Below the pieces are notes generated by a model. That model was not told the DNA's origin and searched no databases. It worked only from the letters and a program-made list of their open reading frames with translations. DNA of 64,000 nucleotides, taken from contig NZ_QOVA01000007.1 of NCBI RefSeq assembly GCF_003332275.1, positions 1 through 64,000 on the forward strand. Direction: 5' to 3'. Positions within the stretch are counted from its first letter, which is position 1, and each line of letters opens with the position of its first letter. The translations under genes and the position numbers were made by a program. This document shows positions 17,594 to 27,997 of the stretch, in pieces. Origin of the DNA: Edaphovirga cremea. Lineage in GTDB: Bacteria > Pseudomonadota > Gammaproteobacteria > Enterobacterales > Enterobacteriaceae.

Positions 17594-18502
17594 ATGGCCG
17601 TAGCCTATTCCAGCAAAGAGCTGACCCGCGCTGCGTCCATGATTTCCCTGGGTGTGGCGCTGATACTGGTCGGTGTGAAATTTTGGGGATGGTATGCCAC
17701 CGGTTCAATCTCATTACTGACCTCGGCGGCAGATGGGTTTGTTGACGTTCTGGCCTCGCTGGTCACCCTCATTGGCGTTCGTTACGCCATACGGCCTGCG
17801 GATCAGGGGCACCGCTATGGGCACGGAAAAGCTGAAGCGGTAGCCGCTTTTGTGCAGGCACTGTTGCTGGCGGGCGTCGGGATCATCCTGGGTATCAAAT
17901 CTGCCGAGCGGGCCTTTAACCCTGAACCTCTGGAACAACTTGGATTGGGTATTTGGGTGATCATCATCAGTTCCTTTGCCGCCATGGGTTTGGTCATGAT
18001 GCAGAGTTATGTGGTGAAACGCACCGGCTCCACCGCCATTGCCGCCGATCGCGCACACTACGTTACCGATGTTGCCGTAAATATTGCCGTACTGTGCGCG
18101 CTGGTCCTGCATAAACTTTTTGGCTGGGTACGCGCGGATGCACTGGGTGCCATCGCCATTTCGATCTATATGTTATGGAATGCCCGCGGCATGGCGCTTA
18201 ATGCGTTGACGCAGTTACTGGATCGCGAACTGAGTACCCGCGATCGTGAGCGTATCCGTGATGCCGTATTGAGTTGCGAAGGCGTGCAAGGGGTACATGA
18301 TATCCGCACCCGTAACGGCGGTGATCGGGTATTTGTTGAATTTCATGTCGAGGTGGAGGGGAGCCTCTCCGTCGATATTGGACATGACATTGGTGATGCG
18401 GCTGAGGCCGCGGTAAGGAGAATATTCCAGGCGGCAGATGTTACCGCGCACCTGGAGCCAGCGGGCATCGTGGATGAGCGACTTGATGATTTAATCAAAT
18501 AG
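17594..18502 (+). CDS. Cation diffusion facilitator family metal exporter
   Basis: 302 residues from ATG at 17594, where GGAG lies upstream; the in-frame region before it (from 17417) does not look like this family. Six membrane helices carry the metal sites SAADGFVDVLASL (DxxxD in helix 2) and DRAHYVTDVAVN (HxxxD in helix 5). The loop HRYGHGKAEA is the CDF signature. The C-terminal cytoplasmic domain covers about residues 215-300. It is related to FieF but not obviously its orthologue; Fe, Zn or Co export by proton antiport is likely. The next gene starts 42 bp downstream. Confidence 0.88.
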   Translation: MAVAYSSKELTRAASMISLGVALILVGVKFWGWYATGSISLLTSAADGFVDVLASLVTLIGVRYAIRPADQGHRYGHGKAEAVAAFVQALLLAGVGIILGIKSAERAFNPEPLEQLGLGIWVIIISSFAAMGLVMMQSYVVKRTGSTAIAADRAHYVTDVAVNIAVLCALVLHKLFGWVRADALGAIAISIYMLWNARGMALNALTQLLDRELSTRDRERIRDAVLSCEGVQGVHDIRTRNGGDRVFVEFHVEVEGSLSVDIGHDIGDAAEAAVRRIFQAADVTAHLEPAGIVDERLDDLIK

Positions 18503-18544
18503 CCCTCTCCATGCCTGAGTTCCACCCCTTATTCAGAGGTAGCC

Positions 18545-19093
18545 ATGACTTCATCAACGCCGGATGCCAGCAAGCCAATGCCTGCGGCAGAACAACCCGA
18601 TCACTTGCGTTTTCACCGCCCTCATGCCCACCTTTCACCCACGTTTGGTGAAGGCTGGTTTGCCCTCAAGGCCGAGGCGTTTGCGCGATTTTTTGGCACA
18701 CCACTCTTTTTAGGTGCCCAGACATTGGTGGTGGCGATCTGGATTATCATCAACGTCACCGGCGTGGTGAAATTCGATATTTACCCGTTTATCCTGCTGA
18801 ATCTCGCCTTCAGTCTTCAGGCCGCCTATGCCGCGCCGTTGATTCTGCTGGCACAAACCCGTCAGGCCGAGCGTGATAAAGCCCATGCGGATGCCGACGC
18901 GCAACATCGTGAGGCATTGGCGATGGCGAATGAGCAACGGCAGACGATTGCTGCTGATTGTGCAACACAAATGCTGGAGTTGTTGAAACAGAATACCGAA
19001 CTGACGTCGTTGACCAAAGAACTCACCGAACGCATCGAGGTGCTGACTTCGCAGTTGCATAAGAAACTGCTGCAAGAAAAACAACAAGAGTGA
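18545..19093 (+). CDS. DUF1003 membrane protein with C-terminal coiled coil
   Basis: 182 residues. A hydrophilic N-terminus of ~55 residues precedes two membrane helices (about 58-78 and 84-107, with the DUF1003 pattern WIIINVTGVVKFDIYPFILLNLAFSLQ read in parts). A long charged helix from about 108 to the end, rich in Glu, Gln and Lys, looks like a coiled coil. No function is established. It follows the CDF exporter on the same strand and may be co-transcribed. Confidence 0.82.
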   Translation: MTSSTPDASKPMPAAEQPDHLRFHRPHAHLSPTFGEGWFALKAEAFARFFGTPLFLGAQTLVVAIWIIINVTGVVKFDIYPFILLNLAFSLQAAYAAPLILLAQTRQAERDKAHADADAQHREALAMANEQRQTIAADCATQMLELLKQNTELTSLTKELTERIEVLTSQLHKKLLQEKQQE

Positions 19094-19380
19094 GCCGTCG
19101 TTGGCTCAGGAATCATATCGTCCCTGACGGATAAGATTGTTAGATCATCCGAGACGACGGTACGGCAAAATATCTGAAACTGAATAATCCGGTTGATAAC
19201 CTCACGCAGGTCATTCCGGTGGCCTGCTTTCCCTTCTTTTGGTGTTTTTTGTGCTGTTAATTCCCTAAAAAATGCCTCCAGTCACAATTCGGGAAGATAA
19301 AAAATCATCCTATTGCCTGCCAGATGTTATACGTTATGTTGATGTGGAGCTCACAAAATGTAACTGGAAGGTTAACGATA
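19094..19380 (+). other. Intergenic region upstream of the afu operon
   Basis: 287 bp without a gene. A weak hairpin, GCAGG ... CCTGC near 19209-19227 followed by a T-rich run, may end the preceding unit. The last 100 bp are AT-rich and should hold the afuA promoter; I see no clear Fur box. Confidence 0.4.
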
Positions 19381-20469
19381 ATGTCAAATAAATTACGAAT
19401 CTCTCTGATTGCCACCGCTGTTCTGATGTCTTCCTCTGCAATATCTGCATTACCTACGGGCTATCCGGCTGACTATCAAAAAGTCGTCGATGCGGCGACC
19501 AAAGAAGGCAAAGTGGTCATCTATTCCACTACCGATACCAAAGCTGCCGGCCCGCTGATTCAAGGCTTCGAGGCGGCCTATCCGGGCATCAAAGTTGAAT
19601 ATAACGACATGAACAGTACCGAACTGTACAACCGTTTTATCAGCGAACAGGCCTCGGGTGGCACCAGCGGTGACGTAGTCTGGAGTTCTTCAATGGACAC
19701 CGCGCTGAAACTTGCGGCCGACTATGCACAGGAATACAAATCGCCAGAGCAGGGTCAGTTGCCGAAATGGGCGGTATGGCAAGACAAGGCTTACGGCACA
19801 ACTTACGAGCCGGTGGTGTTTATCTATAACAAACGGCTGATTCCGGCAAGTGACGTGCCTGATTCACATGCGGCACTGGCGAAACTGATTGCCAGCCAGA
19901 CCGACAAGTTCAGCAAAAAAATCACCACCTACGACATCGAGAAATCGGGTCTTGGATTCATGCTTTCCGTGCAGGATTTCAAAGCCGATCCGAATTACTT
20001 CAAAACGCTGGCGGATGTCGCCAAAGGCGGCTTGTCGGTACAGTCTTCTACCGGCACCATGATGGAAAGGGTGTCATCCGGCGAAAACCTGATCGGCTTC
20101 AATATTCTGGGTTCTTATGCCGAAGCCCGCGCCAAAACGGACCCGTCGCTGGGTATTTCCTATCCGAAGGATTACACCCTGGTACTGTCCCGCGTTTCTT
20201 TCATCAGCCAGCAAGCTACAAATAGCAACGCAGCAAAACTGTGGCTGAACTATGTGCTGTCAGAAAAAGGGCAAAGCATTCTGGCTAATCAGTCCGACAT
20301 TCCATCAATCCGTAACGATATCGAAGGTAAAAATGACATCGACGGCATGACCAAAATGTTGGGGACAGCGCTCAAACCTATCCCGGTCGACGAAACCCTG
20401 CTGGAATACCTGCAACAGAAAAAACGTTTGGATTACATCAAACAGTGGCGAGAAGCCGCTTCCAAGTAA
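19381..20469 (+). CDS. Periplasmic substrate-binding protein of a ferric-type ABC importer
   Basis: 362 residues from the ATG at 19381, which begins a clear signal peptide (MSNKLRISLIATAVLMSSS, cleavage near ISA). The mature part is a type II periplasmic binding protein of the AfuA/FbpA class: KEGKVVIYSTTDTKAAGPLI, AAYPGIKVEYNDMNS and NAAKLWLNYVLSEKGQ. Close families bind Fe3+, hexose phosphates or 2-aminoethylphosphonate, so the ligand is not certain. It is the first gene of a three-gene operon with permease and ATPase. Confidence 0.85.
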   Translation: MSNKLRISLIATAVLMSSSAISALPTGYPADYQKVVDAATKEGKVVIYSTTDTKAAGPLIQGFEAAYPGIKVEYNDMNSTELYNRFISEQASGGTSGDVVWSSSMDTALKLAADYAQEYKSPEQGQLPKWAVWQDKAYGTTYEPVVFIYNKRLIPASDVPDSHAALAKLIASQTDKFSKKITTYDIEKSGLGFMLSVQDFKADPNYFKTLADVAKGGLSVQSSTGTMMERVSSGENLIGFNILGSYAEARAKTDPSLGISYPKDYTLVLSRVSFISQQATNSNAAKLWLNYVLSEKGQSILANQSDIPSIRNDIEGKNDIDGMTKMLGTALKPIPVDETLLEYLQQKKRLDYIKQWREAASK

Positions 20470-20478
20470 GGGTATTAC

Positions 20479-20507
20479 GGAAGCGCGTCACCATTCGCCG
20501 CGCTTCC
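20479..20507 (+). repeat. Intercistronic hairpin between binding-protein and permease genes
   Basis: GGAAGCGCG (20479-20487) pairs perfectly with CGCGCTTCC (20499-20507) around an 11-nt loop. Placed after a binding-protein gene, such stems protect the upstream message from 3' decay, giving more binding protein than permease. That role is inferred from other ABC operons. Confidence 0.65.
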
Positions 20508-20559
20508 CTTCCTCTTACCTGATTTCGCTGTTCAGGGTTGTCAACCGAAGGGATGTAAC

Positions 20560-22329
20560 ATGAGTGCATTGCGCAGAAAGTGGCAGAGCCTGCCGCGCGG
20601 CATTGTGGTGTTGATAACCGCGCTGGTTATCTACATTCCGTTGTCGTTCATTGTGATACAAAGTTTTCTTTCCGCACCGTTCTTTTCCCCGTCAAAAGAG
20701 TGGAGCCTCGAGTCTTTCGGATTCATTTTTACCGATCCAGATTTCTATAGAGCCCTAAAAAGCGGATTTATTCTGGCGTTCGGTTTAGTCGTGATTGCCA
20801 TTCCGCTCGGGGGCATTCTGGCGTTCCTGATGGTACGAACTGATTTGCCGGGCCGCCGCGTGATTGAACCGCTGATCCTGGTACCGATTTTTGTCTCACC
20901 GATGGTACTGGCATTCGGCTATGTGGTTGCCGCTGGGCCGGTCGGTTTCTTCTCTCTGTGGACGCAATCCCTGATTGGTTTTGTACCGTGGAATATCTAC
21001 AACATGTCGAGCATCGTAGTCATCGCGGGTCTGACCCACGTTCCTCATGCCTATCTCTATATCTCTTCAGCGCTGCGCAACGTTGGTTCCGATGTTGAAG
21101 AAGCCGCACGAACAATTGGTGCAACACCGTTACAGGTCATGACGGCGGTCAGCCTGCCGATGGTGCGTCCATCGATTCTCTACGCCACGGTTTTGCTGTT
21201 CTTCCTCGGGCTGGAAGTGTTTGGCCTGATGCTGGTGCTCGGTGATCCGGAAGGCAATATGGTGCTGGCGACCTATTTGTATCAGTTGACCAATAAACTC
21301 GGCACGCCTTCCTATCATCTGATGGCTGCTGTGGCTGTGGTGCTGATTTGTATCACTATTCCGCTCGTCATGTTGCAGCGCCGGTTGATGCGCACTGCCA
21401 ACCGTTTTGTGACGGTAAAGGGGAAAGCCTCGCAAGCCCGCGCGTTGCCACTGGGGAAATGGCGCTGGGTGGCAGGCGCCGTGGTGGCATTCTGGTTGAC
21501 CGTCACCATCGGCGTTCCGCTGCTTGGCGTCATACTCCGGGCGTTTATTTCCAACTGGGGCGTCGGTGTATCCCTCTGGGACGAGCTGTCGATCAACACC
21601 TTCCGCACTATCTGGGAACAACCAAATCTGCTGCGTGCCATTGTGAACTCCATGGCGATTGGCGTATTTGGCGGCGCACTGGCGGTGGCCTGCTACCTGT
21701 TTATCGGCATCTCCATGCATCGCAAACCGGACGGTGTAACGCGTTTCCTCGACTACAGCGTGCTGGTGCCGCGTGCTGTTCCCGGTCTGCTGGCCGGTCT
21801 GGCGTTCCTGTGGGTTTTCCTGTTCCTGCCGATGTGGCTCGATAACTCACTCAAATCCGGCTGGATATCAGGAATGCCTTGGTCGCAGTGGCTGCGGGAT
21901 AATCTGGTGGTCTGGCTGCGTTCGCTACGCAGTACCATTTTCAGCGTCTGGTTAGCGTATACCGTGGTGTGGATGGCGTACGGATTACGGCTGATTTCCT
22001 CAACGTTATTGCAGGTAGGGCCGGAGCTGGAAGAAGCCGCGCGCAGTACCGGCGCAACCCGTGGGCAAATTACCCGACACGTCACTATTCCCTTATCGCG
22101 CTACGGGCTGATTGGCTCCTGGTTGCTAATGTTCCTGATTTTCGAACGCGAATACTCAACCGGCGTGTACCTGCTTTCGCCGGGTACCGAAACCATCGGT
22201 TCGATGTTGGTTTCCCTGTGGGCAACGGGTGCTATTGATATTGTCGCAGCACTTTCCTTTATTAACATCCTGCTGGTGGTGATAGGTCTGGGTATTGCCC
22301 TTCGTTTTGGAGTCAAATTACATGATTGA
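20560..22329 (+). CDS. Ferric-type ABC transporter permease, two fused halves
   Basis: 589 residues with two tandem BPD_transp_1 domains, about 12 membrane helices. Each half carries an EAA loop that docks the ATPase: EEAARTIGATPLQVM near residue 180 and EEAARSTGATRGQIT near 490. Fused permeases are standard for FbpB/SfuB/AfuB importers. It overlaps the ATPase gene by 8 bp (ATGATTGA). Confidence 0.88.
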   Translation: MSALRRKWQSLPRGIVVLITALVIYIPLSFIVIQSFLSAPFFSPSKEWSLESFGFIFTDPDFYRALKSGFILAFGLVVIAIPLGGILAFLMVRTDLPGRRVIEPLILVPIFVSPMVLAFGYVVAAGPVGFFSLWTQSLIGFVPWNIYNMSSIVVIAGLTHVPHAYLYISSALRNVGSDVEEAARTIGATPLQVMTAVSLPMVRPSILYATVLLFFLGLEVFGLMLVLGDPEGNMVLATYLYQLTNKLGTPSYHLMAAVAVVLICITIPLVMLQRRLMRTANRFVTVKGKASQARALPLGKWRWVAGAVVAFWLTVTIGVPLLGVILRAFISNWGVGVSLWDELSINTFRTIWEQPNLLRAIVNSMAIGVFGGALAVACYLFIGISMHRKPDGVTRFLDYSVLVPRAVPGLLAGLAFLWVFLFLPMWLDNSLKSGWISGMPWSQWLRDNLVVWLRSLRSTIFSVWLAYTVVWMAYGLRLISSTLLQVGPELEEAARSTGATRGQITRHVTIPLSRYGLIGSWLLMFLIFEREYSTGVYLLSPGTETIGSMLVSLWATGAIDIVAALSFINILLVVIGLGIALRFGVKLHD

Positions 22330-23392
22330 ATTATCGGTCGAGAATCTGCACTTAACCTACGGCGAAAATCCGGTGTTAAAGGGCGTTTCCATGGATCTGA
22401 AGCGGGGTGAAGTGGTCTCTCTGCTTGGGCCTTCCGGCAGCGGAAAAACCACGTTACTGCGCGCCGTCGCTGGGCTGGAAAAGCCCACGCAGGGCACGAT
22501 TATCATCGGAAAAAACAAGGTTTACGACGGCACGCCACGCAGCGAAATTCCTGCCGAAGAGCGCAATCTCGGGCTGGTATTCCAGTCTTACGCGCTATGG
22601 CCGCATAAGACCGTGTTCGAGAACGTGGCTTACCCGCTCAAATTGCGCAAAGTCGCAGCGGCTGAAATCACCCAACGGGTGCAGGACGTGCTGGATCAGC
22701 TCGGCCTCGGGCAACTCGGCAAACGTCACCCGCATCAGCTTTCCGGTGGTCAGCAACAGCGCGTGGCGATTGGCCGCGCGCTGGTCTACAACCCGCCAGT
22801 AATCCTGCTGGATGAACCCTTGTCGAATCTCGACGCCAAGCTGCGGGAAGAAGCCCGCGTGTTCCTGCGCGAGCTGATAATCAAACTGGGTTTGTCGGCG
22901 CTGATGGTGACGCACGATCAGAATGAGGCGATGGCAATTTCCGACCGTATTCTGCTGCTCAACAACGGCAAAATCGAACAACAGGGTACACCACAGGAAA
23001 TGTACGGTTCGCCAAAAAAACTGTTTACGGCAGAATTCATGGGGAGCAACAACCGCCTGCATGGCAAAATTACCGAGGTACGCGACGGTAAAGCGCGCAT
23101 TGAAGGCAAAGACTGGGCGCTGTGGGGATTGGCTGGTGAAGGTGTGCAAAGTGGTCAAGAAGGGACGGCGGTGATCCGCGTGGAACGCGTCGTGCTGGCA
23201 GACGGTCCGGGTGAAAATCAACTTGAGCTGCCGTTGCTGACCAGCATGTATCTCGGTGACCGCTGGGAATATCTGTTCCGTACTTTAGGCGATGATTTTG
23301 TCATCCGCGCCTACGGCACCGACGTTCGCGATCCGCAGCATTGTCATCTGGCGTTGCCTGAGAATCATGTCTGGATTTTCCCTAAATCCTGA
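22322..23392 (+). CDS. Ferric-type ABC transporter ATPase
   Basis: 356 residues from ATG at 22322 (MIELSVENLHLTYG). Walker A GPSGSGKTT near residue 38, Q-loop VFQSYALW, signature LSGGQQQR, Walker B ILLDEP and the H-loop THD are all present. A C-terminal TOBE-like domain (from about 240, MGSNNRLHGKITEV) is typical of FbpC/AfuC and related importers. It energises uptake by the permease encoded just upstream, with which its start overlaps. Confidence 0.9.
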   Translation: MIELSVENLHLTYGENPVLKGVSMDLKRGEVVSLLGPSGSGKTTLLRAVAGLEKPTQGTIIIGKNKVYDGTPRSEIPAEERNLGLVFQSYALWPHKTVFENVAYPLKLRKVAAAEITQRVQDVLDQLGLGQLGKRHPHQLSGGQQQRVAIGRALVYNPPVILLDEPLSNLDAKLREEARVFLRELIIKLGLSALMVTHDQNEAMAISDRILLLNNGKIEQQGTPQEMYGSPKKLFTAEFMGSNNRLHGKITEVRDGKARIEGKDWALWGLAGEGVQSGQEGTAVIRVERVVLADGPGENQLELPLLTSMYLGDRWEYLFRTLGDDFVIRAYGTDVRDPQHCHLALPENHVWIFPKS

Positions 23393-23398
23393 TTCGTT

Positions 23399-23425
23399 CA
23401 GGGAGCGATTGCTGGTCGCTCCCTG
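23399..23425 (+). terminator. Hairpin after the afu-like operon
   Basis: CAGGGAGCGA (23399-23408) pairs perfectly with TCGCTCCCTG (23416-23425), loop 7 nt. It lies 6 bp after the ATPase stop. There is little T run, so it may be an mRNA stabiliser or a weak terminator. Confidence 0.6.
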
Positions 23426-23558
23426 CAATACTTCTGGCATTCAGTTTGCTAAACCAGGAAAGTTTTTCCTGCCCCATGGCGGGTTGACAGAGATAAACCT
23501 GTAAGCCTACAGGCACGACGTTGAGACCCGTCGCATCACACGCTAGCCTCCTGCTGAT

Positions 23559-23735
23559 TTACCACTCGTAAGCCACCGCATAGAGTGAAAGGCGGCGGAG
23601 CTGAAGGTGATGAACCTGACGGATACGATAAATATGGCGATAACGGCGCGATTGCCCTTCGAGCCAGCGGCTTTTACGACGCTGTTGCTGCCGTAACATT
23701 CTCCAACGCCCTACTTCATTTCTACTGCGTTTCAT
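23559..23735 (-). CDS. yciY: YciY small basic protein
   Basis: 58 residues from the ATG at 23733-23735, where GAAGAG stands upstream. The opening MKRSRNEVGRWRMLRQQQRR and the following KSRWLEGQSRR match E. coli YciY (57 residues) closely; longer in-frame starts add unrelated sequence. Very basic; function unknown. It diverges from cls, as in E. coli. Confidence 0.9.
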   Translation of the reverse strand: MKRSRNEVGRWRMLRQQQRRKSRWLEGQSRRYRHIYRIRQVHHLQLRRLSLYAVAYEW

Positions 23736-24000
23736 GAATAACAACTCTTCGAAAACCCACGACCGGGGCATTATATGCCTTTCATTTTGTGATCCAAGCC
23801 TTGTCTCTATGGCGGGAGGATTTTTCTGCATTACCCTGTGCCGCGCTAAAAAATCAAGATTTCATACTGCAAAAAAATAATTCTGACTGATACTTCTGTT
23901 ATACAGATCGCCGCAAGATTATGTTGGATAAAAGGTTTCACCTTTCCATAACTCTGCGTACACTCAAACTTATCGTTCGCGAACGGAACTTTTCGCCCTT

Positions 24001-25461
24001 ATGACAACATTTTATTCAGTAATCAGCTGGCTAATGGTTTTTGGTTATTGGCTGCTGATTGCCGGTGTCACGCTGCGCATTCTGATGAAGCGACGAGCGG
24101 TACCTTCCGCCATGGCGTGGCTGCTGATCATCTATATCATTCCCCTGGTGGGTATTATTGCTTACCTTTCGTTCGGCGAACTGCATCTCGGCAAGCGTCG
24201 TGCGGAGCGGGCGAAAGCCATGTGGCCCTCAACCGCGCGCTGGTTGAGTGAACTGAAAGATTGCCAACAAATTTTTGCCACGGAAAACAGTGAAGTCGCC
24301 AGACCCCTGTTTCAACTGTGTGAACGCCGTCAAGGTATCGCCGGAGTGAAAGGTAATCAGCTGCAATTGCTGACCACTTGTGACGACACGCTGAAGGCGC
24401 TCATCCGCGATATCGAACTCGCGAGATACAATATCGAGATGGTGTTTTACATCTGGCAACCCGGAGGGCTGGTGGATCAAGTGGCTGAGTCCTTGATGGC
24501 AGCCGCCCGACGGGGTATTCACTGCCGCCTGATGCTCGATTCTGCTGGCAGTCTGCAATTTTTCCGCAGCCCTTATCCGGCGATGATGCGCAATGCGGGC
24601 ATCGAGGTCGTTGAAGCGCTGAAAGTGAATCTGCTCCGCGTTTTCCTGCGTCGCATGGATTTGCGTCAACACCGTAAAGTCGTGTTGATCGATAACTATG
24701 TCGCCTACACCGGCAGTATGAATATGGTCGATCCGCGCCTTTTCAAACAGGAGGCTGGTGTCGGGCAGTGGATTGATGTCATGGCACGCATGGAAGGCCC
24801 GGTGGCGACGACCATGGGTATTGTCTACTCTTGTGACTGGGAGATAGAAACCGGGAAACGTATCCTGCCACCGCCGCCTGACAGCAATGTTATGTCGTTT
24901 GAGCAGGAGAGCGGACACACCATTCAGGTGATCGCCTCAGGACCAGGCTTCCCGGAAGAGATGATTCATCAGGCACTGCTCACTGCGGCGTATTCAGCAC
25001 GTGAGCAGTTGATTATGACGACCCCCTATTTTGTGCCGAGTGATGATCTGCTGCATGCGATTTGCACGGCAGCCCAGCGTGGTGTCGACGTGAGTATCAT
25101 TGTTCCACGGGTCAACGATTCAATGCTGGTGGGCTGGGCCAGTCGGGCATTTTTCAACGAATTGCTCGAAGCCGGCGTAAAAGTTTATCAGTTCGAGGAC
25201 GGCCTGTTACATACCAAGAGCGTACTGGTTGACGGTCAGCTCAGTCTGGTTGGAACAGTAAACCTGGATATGCGCAGTCTATGGCTTAACTTTGAAATTA
25301 CGTTGGTCATTGACGATGATGGTTTCGGTTCTGATTTGGCCTGTGTGCAAGAGGATTATATTGCGCGATCCACGCTGCTGAATGCGACACAATGGCTTAA
25401 GCGTCCCTTCTGGCATCGAATTGTTGAACGCCTTTTCTACTTTTTCAGTCCGCTACTGTAA
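24001..25461 (+). CDS. clsA: Cardiolipin synthase A
   Basis: 486 residues, the same length as E. coli ClsA. Two N-terminal membrane helices (about 5-25 and 37-57) are followed by two phospholipase-D domains with HKD motifs: [18 protein letters not shown] near residue 224 and [18 protein letters not shown] near 404. It joins two phosphatidylglycerols to cardiolipin and glycerol at the inner membrane. It stands in its usual place between yciY and yciU. Confidence 0.97.
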   Translation: MTTFYSVISWLMVFGYWLLIAGVTLRILMKRRAVPSAMAWLLIIYIIPLVGIIAYLSFGELHLGKRRAERAKAMWPSTARWLSELKDCQQIFATENSEVARPLFQLCERRQGIAGVKGNQLQLLTTCDDTLKALIRDIELARYNIEMVFYIWQPGGLVDQVAESLMAAARRGIHCRLMLDSAGSLQFFRSPYPAMMRNAGIEVVEALKVNLLRVFLRRMDLRQHRKVVLIDNYVAYTGSMNMVDPRLFKQEAGVGQWIDVMARMEGPVATTMGIVYSCDWEIETGKRILPPPPDSNVMSFEQESGHTIQVIASGPGFPEEMIHQALLTAAYSAREQLIMTTPYFVPSDDLLHAICTAAQRGVDVSIIVPRVNDSMLVGWASRAFFNELLEAGVKVYQFEDGLLHTKSVLVDGQLSLVGTVNLDMRSLWLNFEITLVIDDDGFGSDLACVQEDYIARSTLLNATQWLKRPFWHRIVERLFYFFSPLL

Positions 25462-25527
25462 AAGCTATGGCGAGAATGTTCTAATACCCACATTGCGCGT
25501 GGCTAACTCATTTTAACGGGACTTTAT

Positions 25528-25851
25528 ATGGATCTGAATAATCGCCTGACAGAAGATGAAGCATTGGAACAGGCTTACGATATTTTTCTTGAATTGGCTG
25601 GCGATAATCTCGACCCTGCGGATATCCTGCTGTTCAATTTGCAGTTCGAAGAACGCGGTGGTGCCGAACTTTACGATCCTGCCGAAGATTGGCAAGAGCA
25701 TGTCGATTTCGATCTGAACCCAGATTTTTATGTCGAAGTCATTATTGGACTGGCGGATGCCGATGGTGAGCCGATCAACGACGTATTCGCGCGGGTTCTG
25801 ATCTGCCGCGAAAAAGCGCATAAATTCTGCCATATTCTGTGGAAAGAATAA
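25528..25851 (+). CDS. yciU: YciU, DUF440 acidic protein (putative double-stranded DNA mimic)
   Basis: 107 residues, very acidic (strings such as [19 protein letters not shown]). The Haemophilus homologue has a structure suggesting double-stranded DNA mimicry and binds HU. It is full length and in the conserved position between cls and oppF. The start is preceded by GGGAC only. Confidence 0.93.
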   Translation: MDLNNRLTEDEALEQAYDIFLELAGDNLDPADILLFNLQFEERGGAELYDPAEDWQEHVDFDLNPDFYVEVIIGLADADGEPINDVFARVLICREKAHKFCHILWKE

Positions 25852-25911
25852 TCGCGTTACGCTTATCGCACTGATATTTTCTTCTTGGGTAGCGTGTTTC
25901 CACTTATAAGA

Positions 25912-25948
25912 AAGCCCTGTCGGCATCCCATCCTGACAGGGCTTTTTT
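25912..25948 (+). terminator. Bidirectional terminator between yciU and oppF
   Basis: AAGCCCTGTC (25912-25921) pairs with GACAGGGCTT (25935-25944) and runs into six Ts; the A-rich left flank serves the minus-strand opp operon. Confidence 0.92.
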
Positions 25949-25962
25949 GATCGTTATGCGGA

Positions 25963-26964
25963 TTACAGTGGATCAACCTTCAGGCATGATACCGCATGAC
26001 GGAAACTGCCTTCGAGTAACGGTCGGGTCTGCGCGCATTCCGGTCCGGCAATCGGGCAGCGGGTACGGAACACGCAGCCCGATGGCGGATTAATGGGTGA
26101 CGGCAAATCACCTTCCAGCAACTGAATGGTTTTCGCCCTCTCCTTGGCGGGATCGGGAATCGGCACTGCCGACATCAGTGCCTTGGTGTAGGGATGCTGC
26201 GGATTGTGATAGACCTCATCATAGGTGCCCAGCTCAACCGCATGCCCCAGATACATCACCAGAACACGATCGGAAATATGTTTAACTACCGCCAGATCGT
26301 GGGCGATGAAGATCAGCGATAACCCCATCTCACGCTGCAATTTCTGCAACAGGTTGACCACCTGCGCCTGAATTGACACGTCCAGTGCCGACACCGGTTC
26401 ATCACAGATTATCAGCTTGGGTTCCAGGATCAGCGCACGCGCAATACCAATACGCTGGCACTGGCCGCCAGAGAACTCATGCGGGTAGCGGTTAATCAGG
26501 TTCGGCAAAAGGCCAACCTTCAGCATCATCGCTTTTACTTTGTCCTTGACCTCTTGACGCGCCATCTTGGGATAATAAGTACGCAGCGGTTCAGCAATGA
26601 TTTCCCCAATCGTCATACGTGGATTAAGGGAAGCCAATGGGTCCTGGAAGATCATCTGGATGTCGCTGCGCGTTTTCCGCCACTCCGCGTCATTCATGTT
26701 CAGCAGATCTTTCCCCAGCCACGCAACGCGTCCGCTGGTGGCCTTCACCAGCCCGATAATTGCGCGGGCAAACGTCGATTTGCCACAGCCAGATTCCCCC
26801 ACCACACCGAGTGTTTCACCCTCGTAGAGACGCACCGTCACACCATCCACCGCCTTCAGGGTTTTTGGCGGTTGCCAGAACCACTGCTTGCTGTCGCGGA
26901 TGTCGAAATACACCTTGAGATCGGCGACTTCGAGTAACACTTTTTTGTCAGCAACCGTACTCAT
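25963..26964 (-). CDS. oppF: Oligopeptide ABC transporter ATPase OppF
   Basis: 333 residues. Walker [10 protein letters not shown] near residue 56, signature FSGGQCQR, Walker B LIICDEP and the C-terminal oligopeptide extension with its Cys cluster ([14 protein letters not shown]) are present. With OppD it powers peptide import. It overlaps oppD by 4 bp and is the last gene of the operon, ending at a shared terminator. Confidence 0.96.
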   Translation of the reverse strand: MSTVADKKVLLEVADLKVYFDIRDSKQWFWQPPKTLKAVDGVTVRLYEGETLGVVGESGCGKSTFARAIIGLVKATSGRVAWLGKDLLNMNDAEWRKTRSDIQMIFQDPLASLNPRMTIGEIIAEPLRTYYPKMARQEVKDKVKAMMLKVGLLPNLINRYPHEFSGGQCQRIGIARALILEPKLIICDEPVSALDVSIQAQVVNLLQKLQREMGLSLIFIAHDLAVVKHISDRVLVMYLGHAVELGTYDEVYHNPQHPYTKALMSAVPIPDPAKERAKTIQLLEGDLPSPINPPSGCVFRTRCPIAGPECAQTRPLLEGSFRHAVSCLKVDPL

Positions 26965-27986
26965 ACCAACTCCTCTACCGGCTTGAAGCAGGCACGCAAA
27001 CGGCCTTCACCAAAACGTTCCAGCGGCGGTGCGCTGGAGCAAATGTCCATTGCATACGGGCAGCGAGGTTGGAAAGGACACCCTTTTGGCAAACGCAGCA
27101 AGTTTGGCGGGTTACCTGGAATAGTCATCAGTGACTCCCCTTGCGCATCAAGGCGTGGAACCGCACTTAATAAACCCATTGAATAAGGGTGTGTAGGGTT
27201 GTAGAACACATCGCGCGCTCGGCCATATTCCATGGTGCGGCCCGCATACATCACCAATACCTTGTCACAGATCCCGGCCACAACGCCGAGATCGTGGGTG
27301 ATCATGATAATCGCCGTGTTGAACTCATCTTTCAGTTCATTCAACAGCGTCATGATTTGCGCCTGTACGGTCACATCCAGCGCAGTTGTCGGCTCATCCG
27401 CAATCAGTAATTTCGGTCGGCATTGTAACGCCATCGCGATCATCACCCGCTGGCGCATGCCCCCTGAAAATTCATGGGGATACATTCTCATGCGCTTGCG
27501 TGCTTCCGGCATTTTCACCGCATCCAGCATGCGGATCGACTCTTCAAACGCGTCATGCTTGCTCATCTTTTTATGCAACTGCAACACTTCCATCAGTTGC
27601 TCCCCGACGCGCATGTAAGGGTTAAGAGAGGTCATGGGATCCTGAAAAATCATCGAGATTTCTTCAGCGCGTAGCTTGTTGAGCTGTTTCTCCGGCAGGT
27701 TGAGGATTTCGCGGCCATTGAATTTCGCCGAGCCGCCAATGCGCCCGTTGCTTGCCAGCAATCCCATCAACGCAAAGGCCGTCTGAGATTTGCCTGAGCC
27801 GGACTCGCCCACGATGCCCAGGGTCTCGCCTGCACGCAGGTCGAAGTTGAGATCGTTGACGGCGGTGACATCGCCATCCGGCGTACCAAACGTCACCCGC
27901 AGGTCTTTAACGTCCAGGAGGATCGGGGGTTTTACGCTGCCGTCGAGGGTTTGCGCATCCGTGACGGTATGATCAATAGTGCTCAT
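26961..27986 (-). CDS. oppD: Oligopeptide ABC transporter ATPase OppD
   Basis: 341 residues. Walker [10 protein letters not shown], signature FSGGMRQR, Walker [13 protein letters not shown] and the C-terminal cluster [14 protein letters not shown] are seen. It pairs with OppF. The start follows oppC by 11 bp. Confidence 0.96.
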   Translation of the reverse strand: MSTIDHTVTDAQTLDGSVKPPILLDVKDLRVTFGTPDGDVTAVNDLNFDLRAGETLGIVGESGSGKSQTAFALMGLLASNGRIGGSAKFNGREILNLPEKQLNKLRAEEISMIFQDPMTSLNPYMRVGEQLMEVLQLHKKMSKHDAFEESIRMLDAVKMPEARKRMRMYPHEFSGGMRQRVMIAMALQCRPKLLIADEPTTALDVTVQAQIMTLLNELKDEFNTAIIMITHDLGVVAGICDKVLVMYAGRTMEYGRARDVFYNPTHPYSMGLLSAVPRLDAQGESLMTIPGNPPNLLRLPKGCPFQPRCPYAMDICSSAPPLERFGEGRLRACFKPVEELV

Positions 27987-27997
27987 GGTTGCACTCC

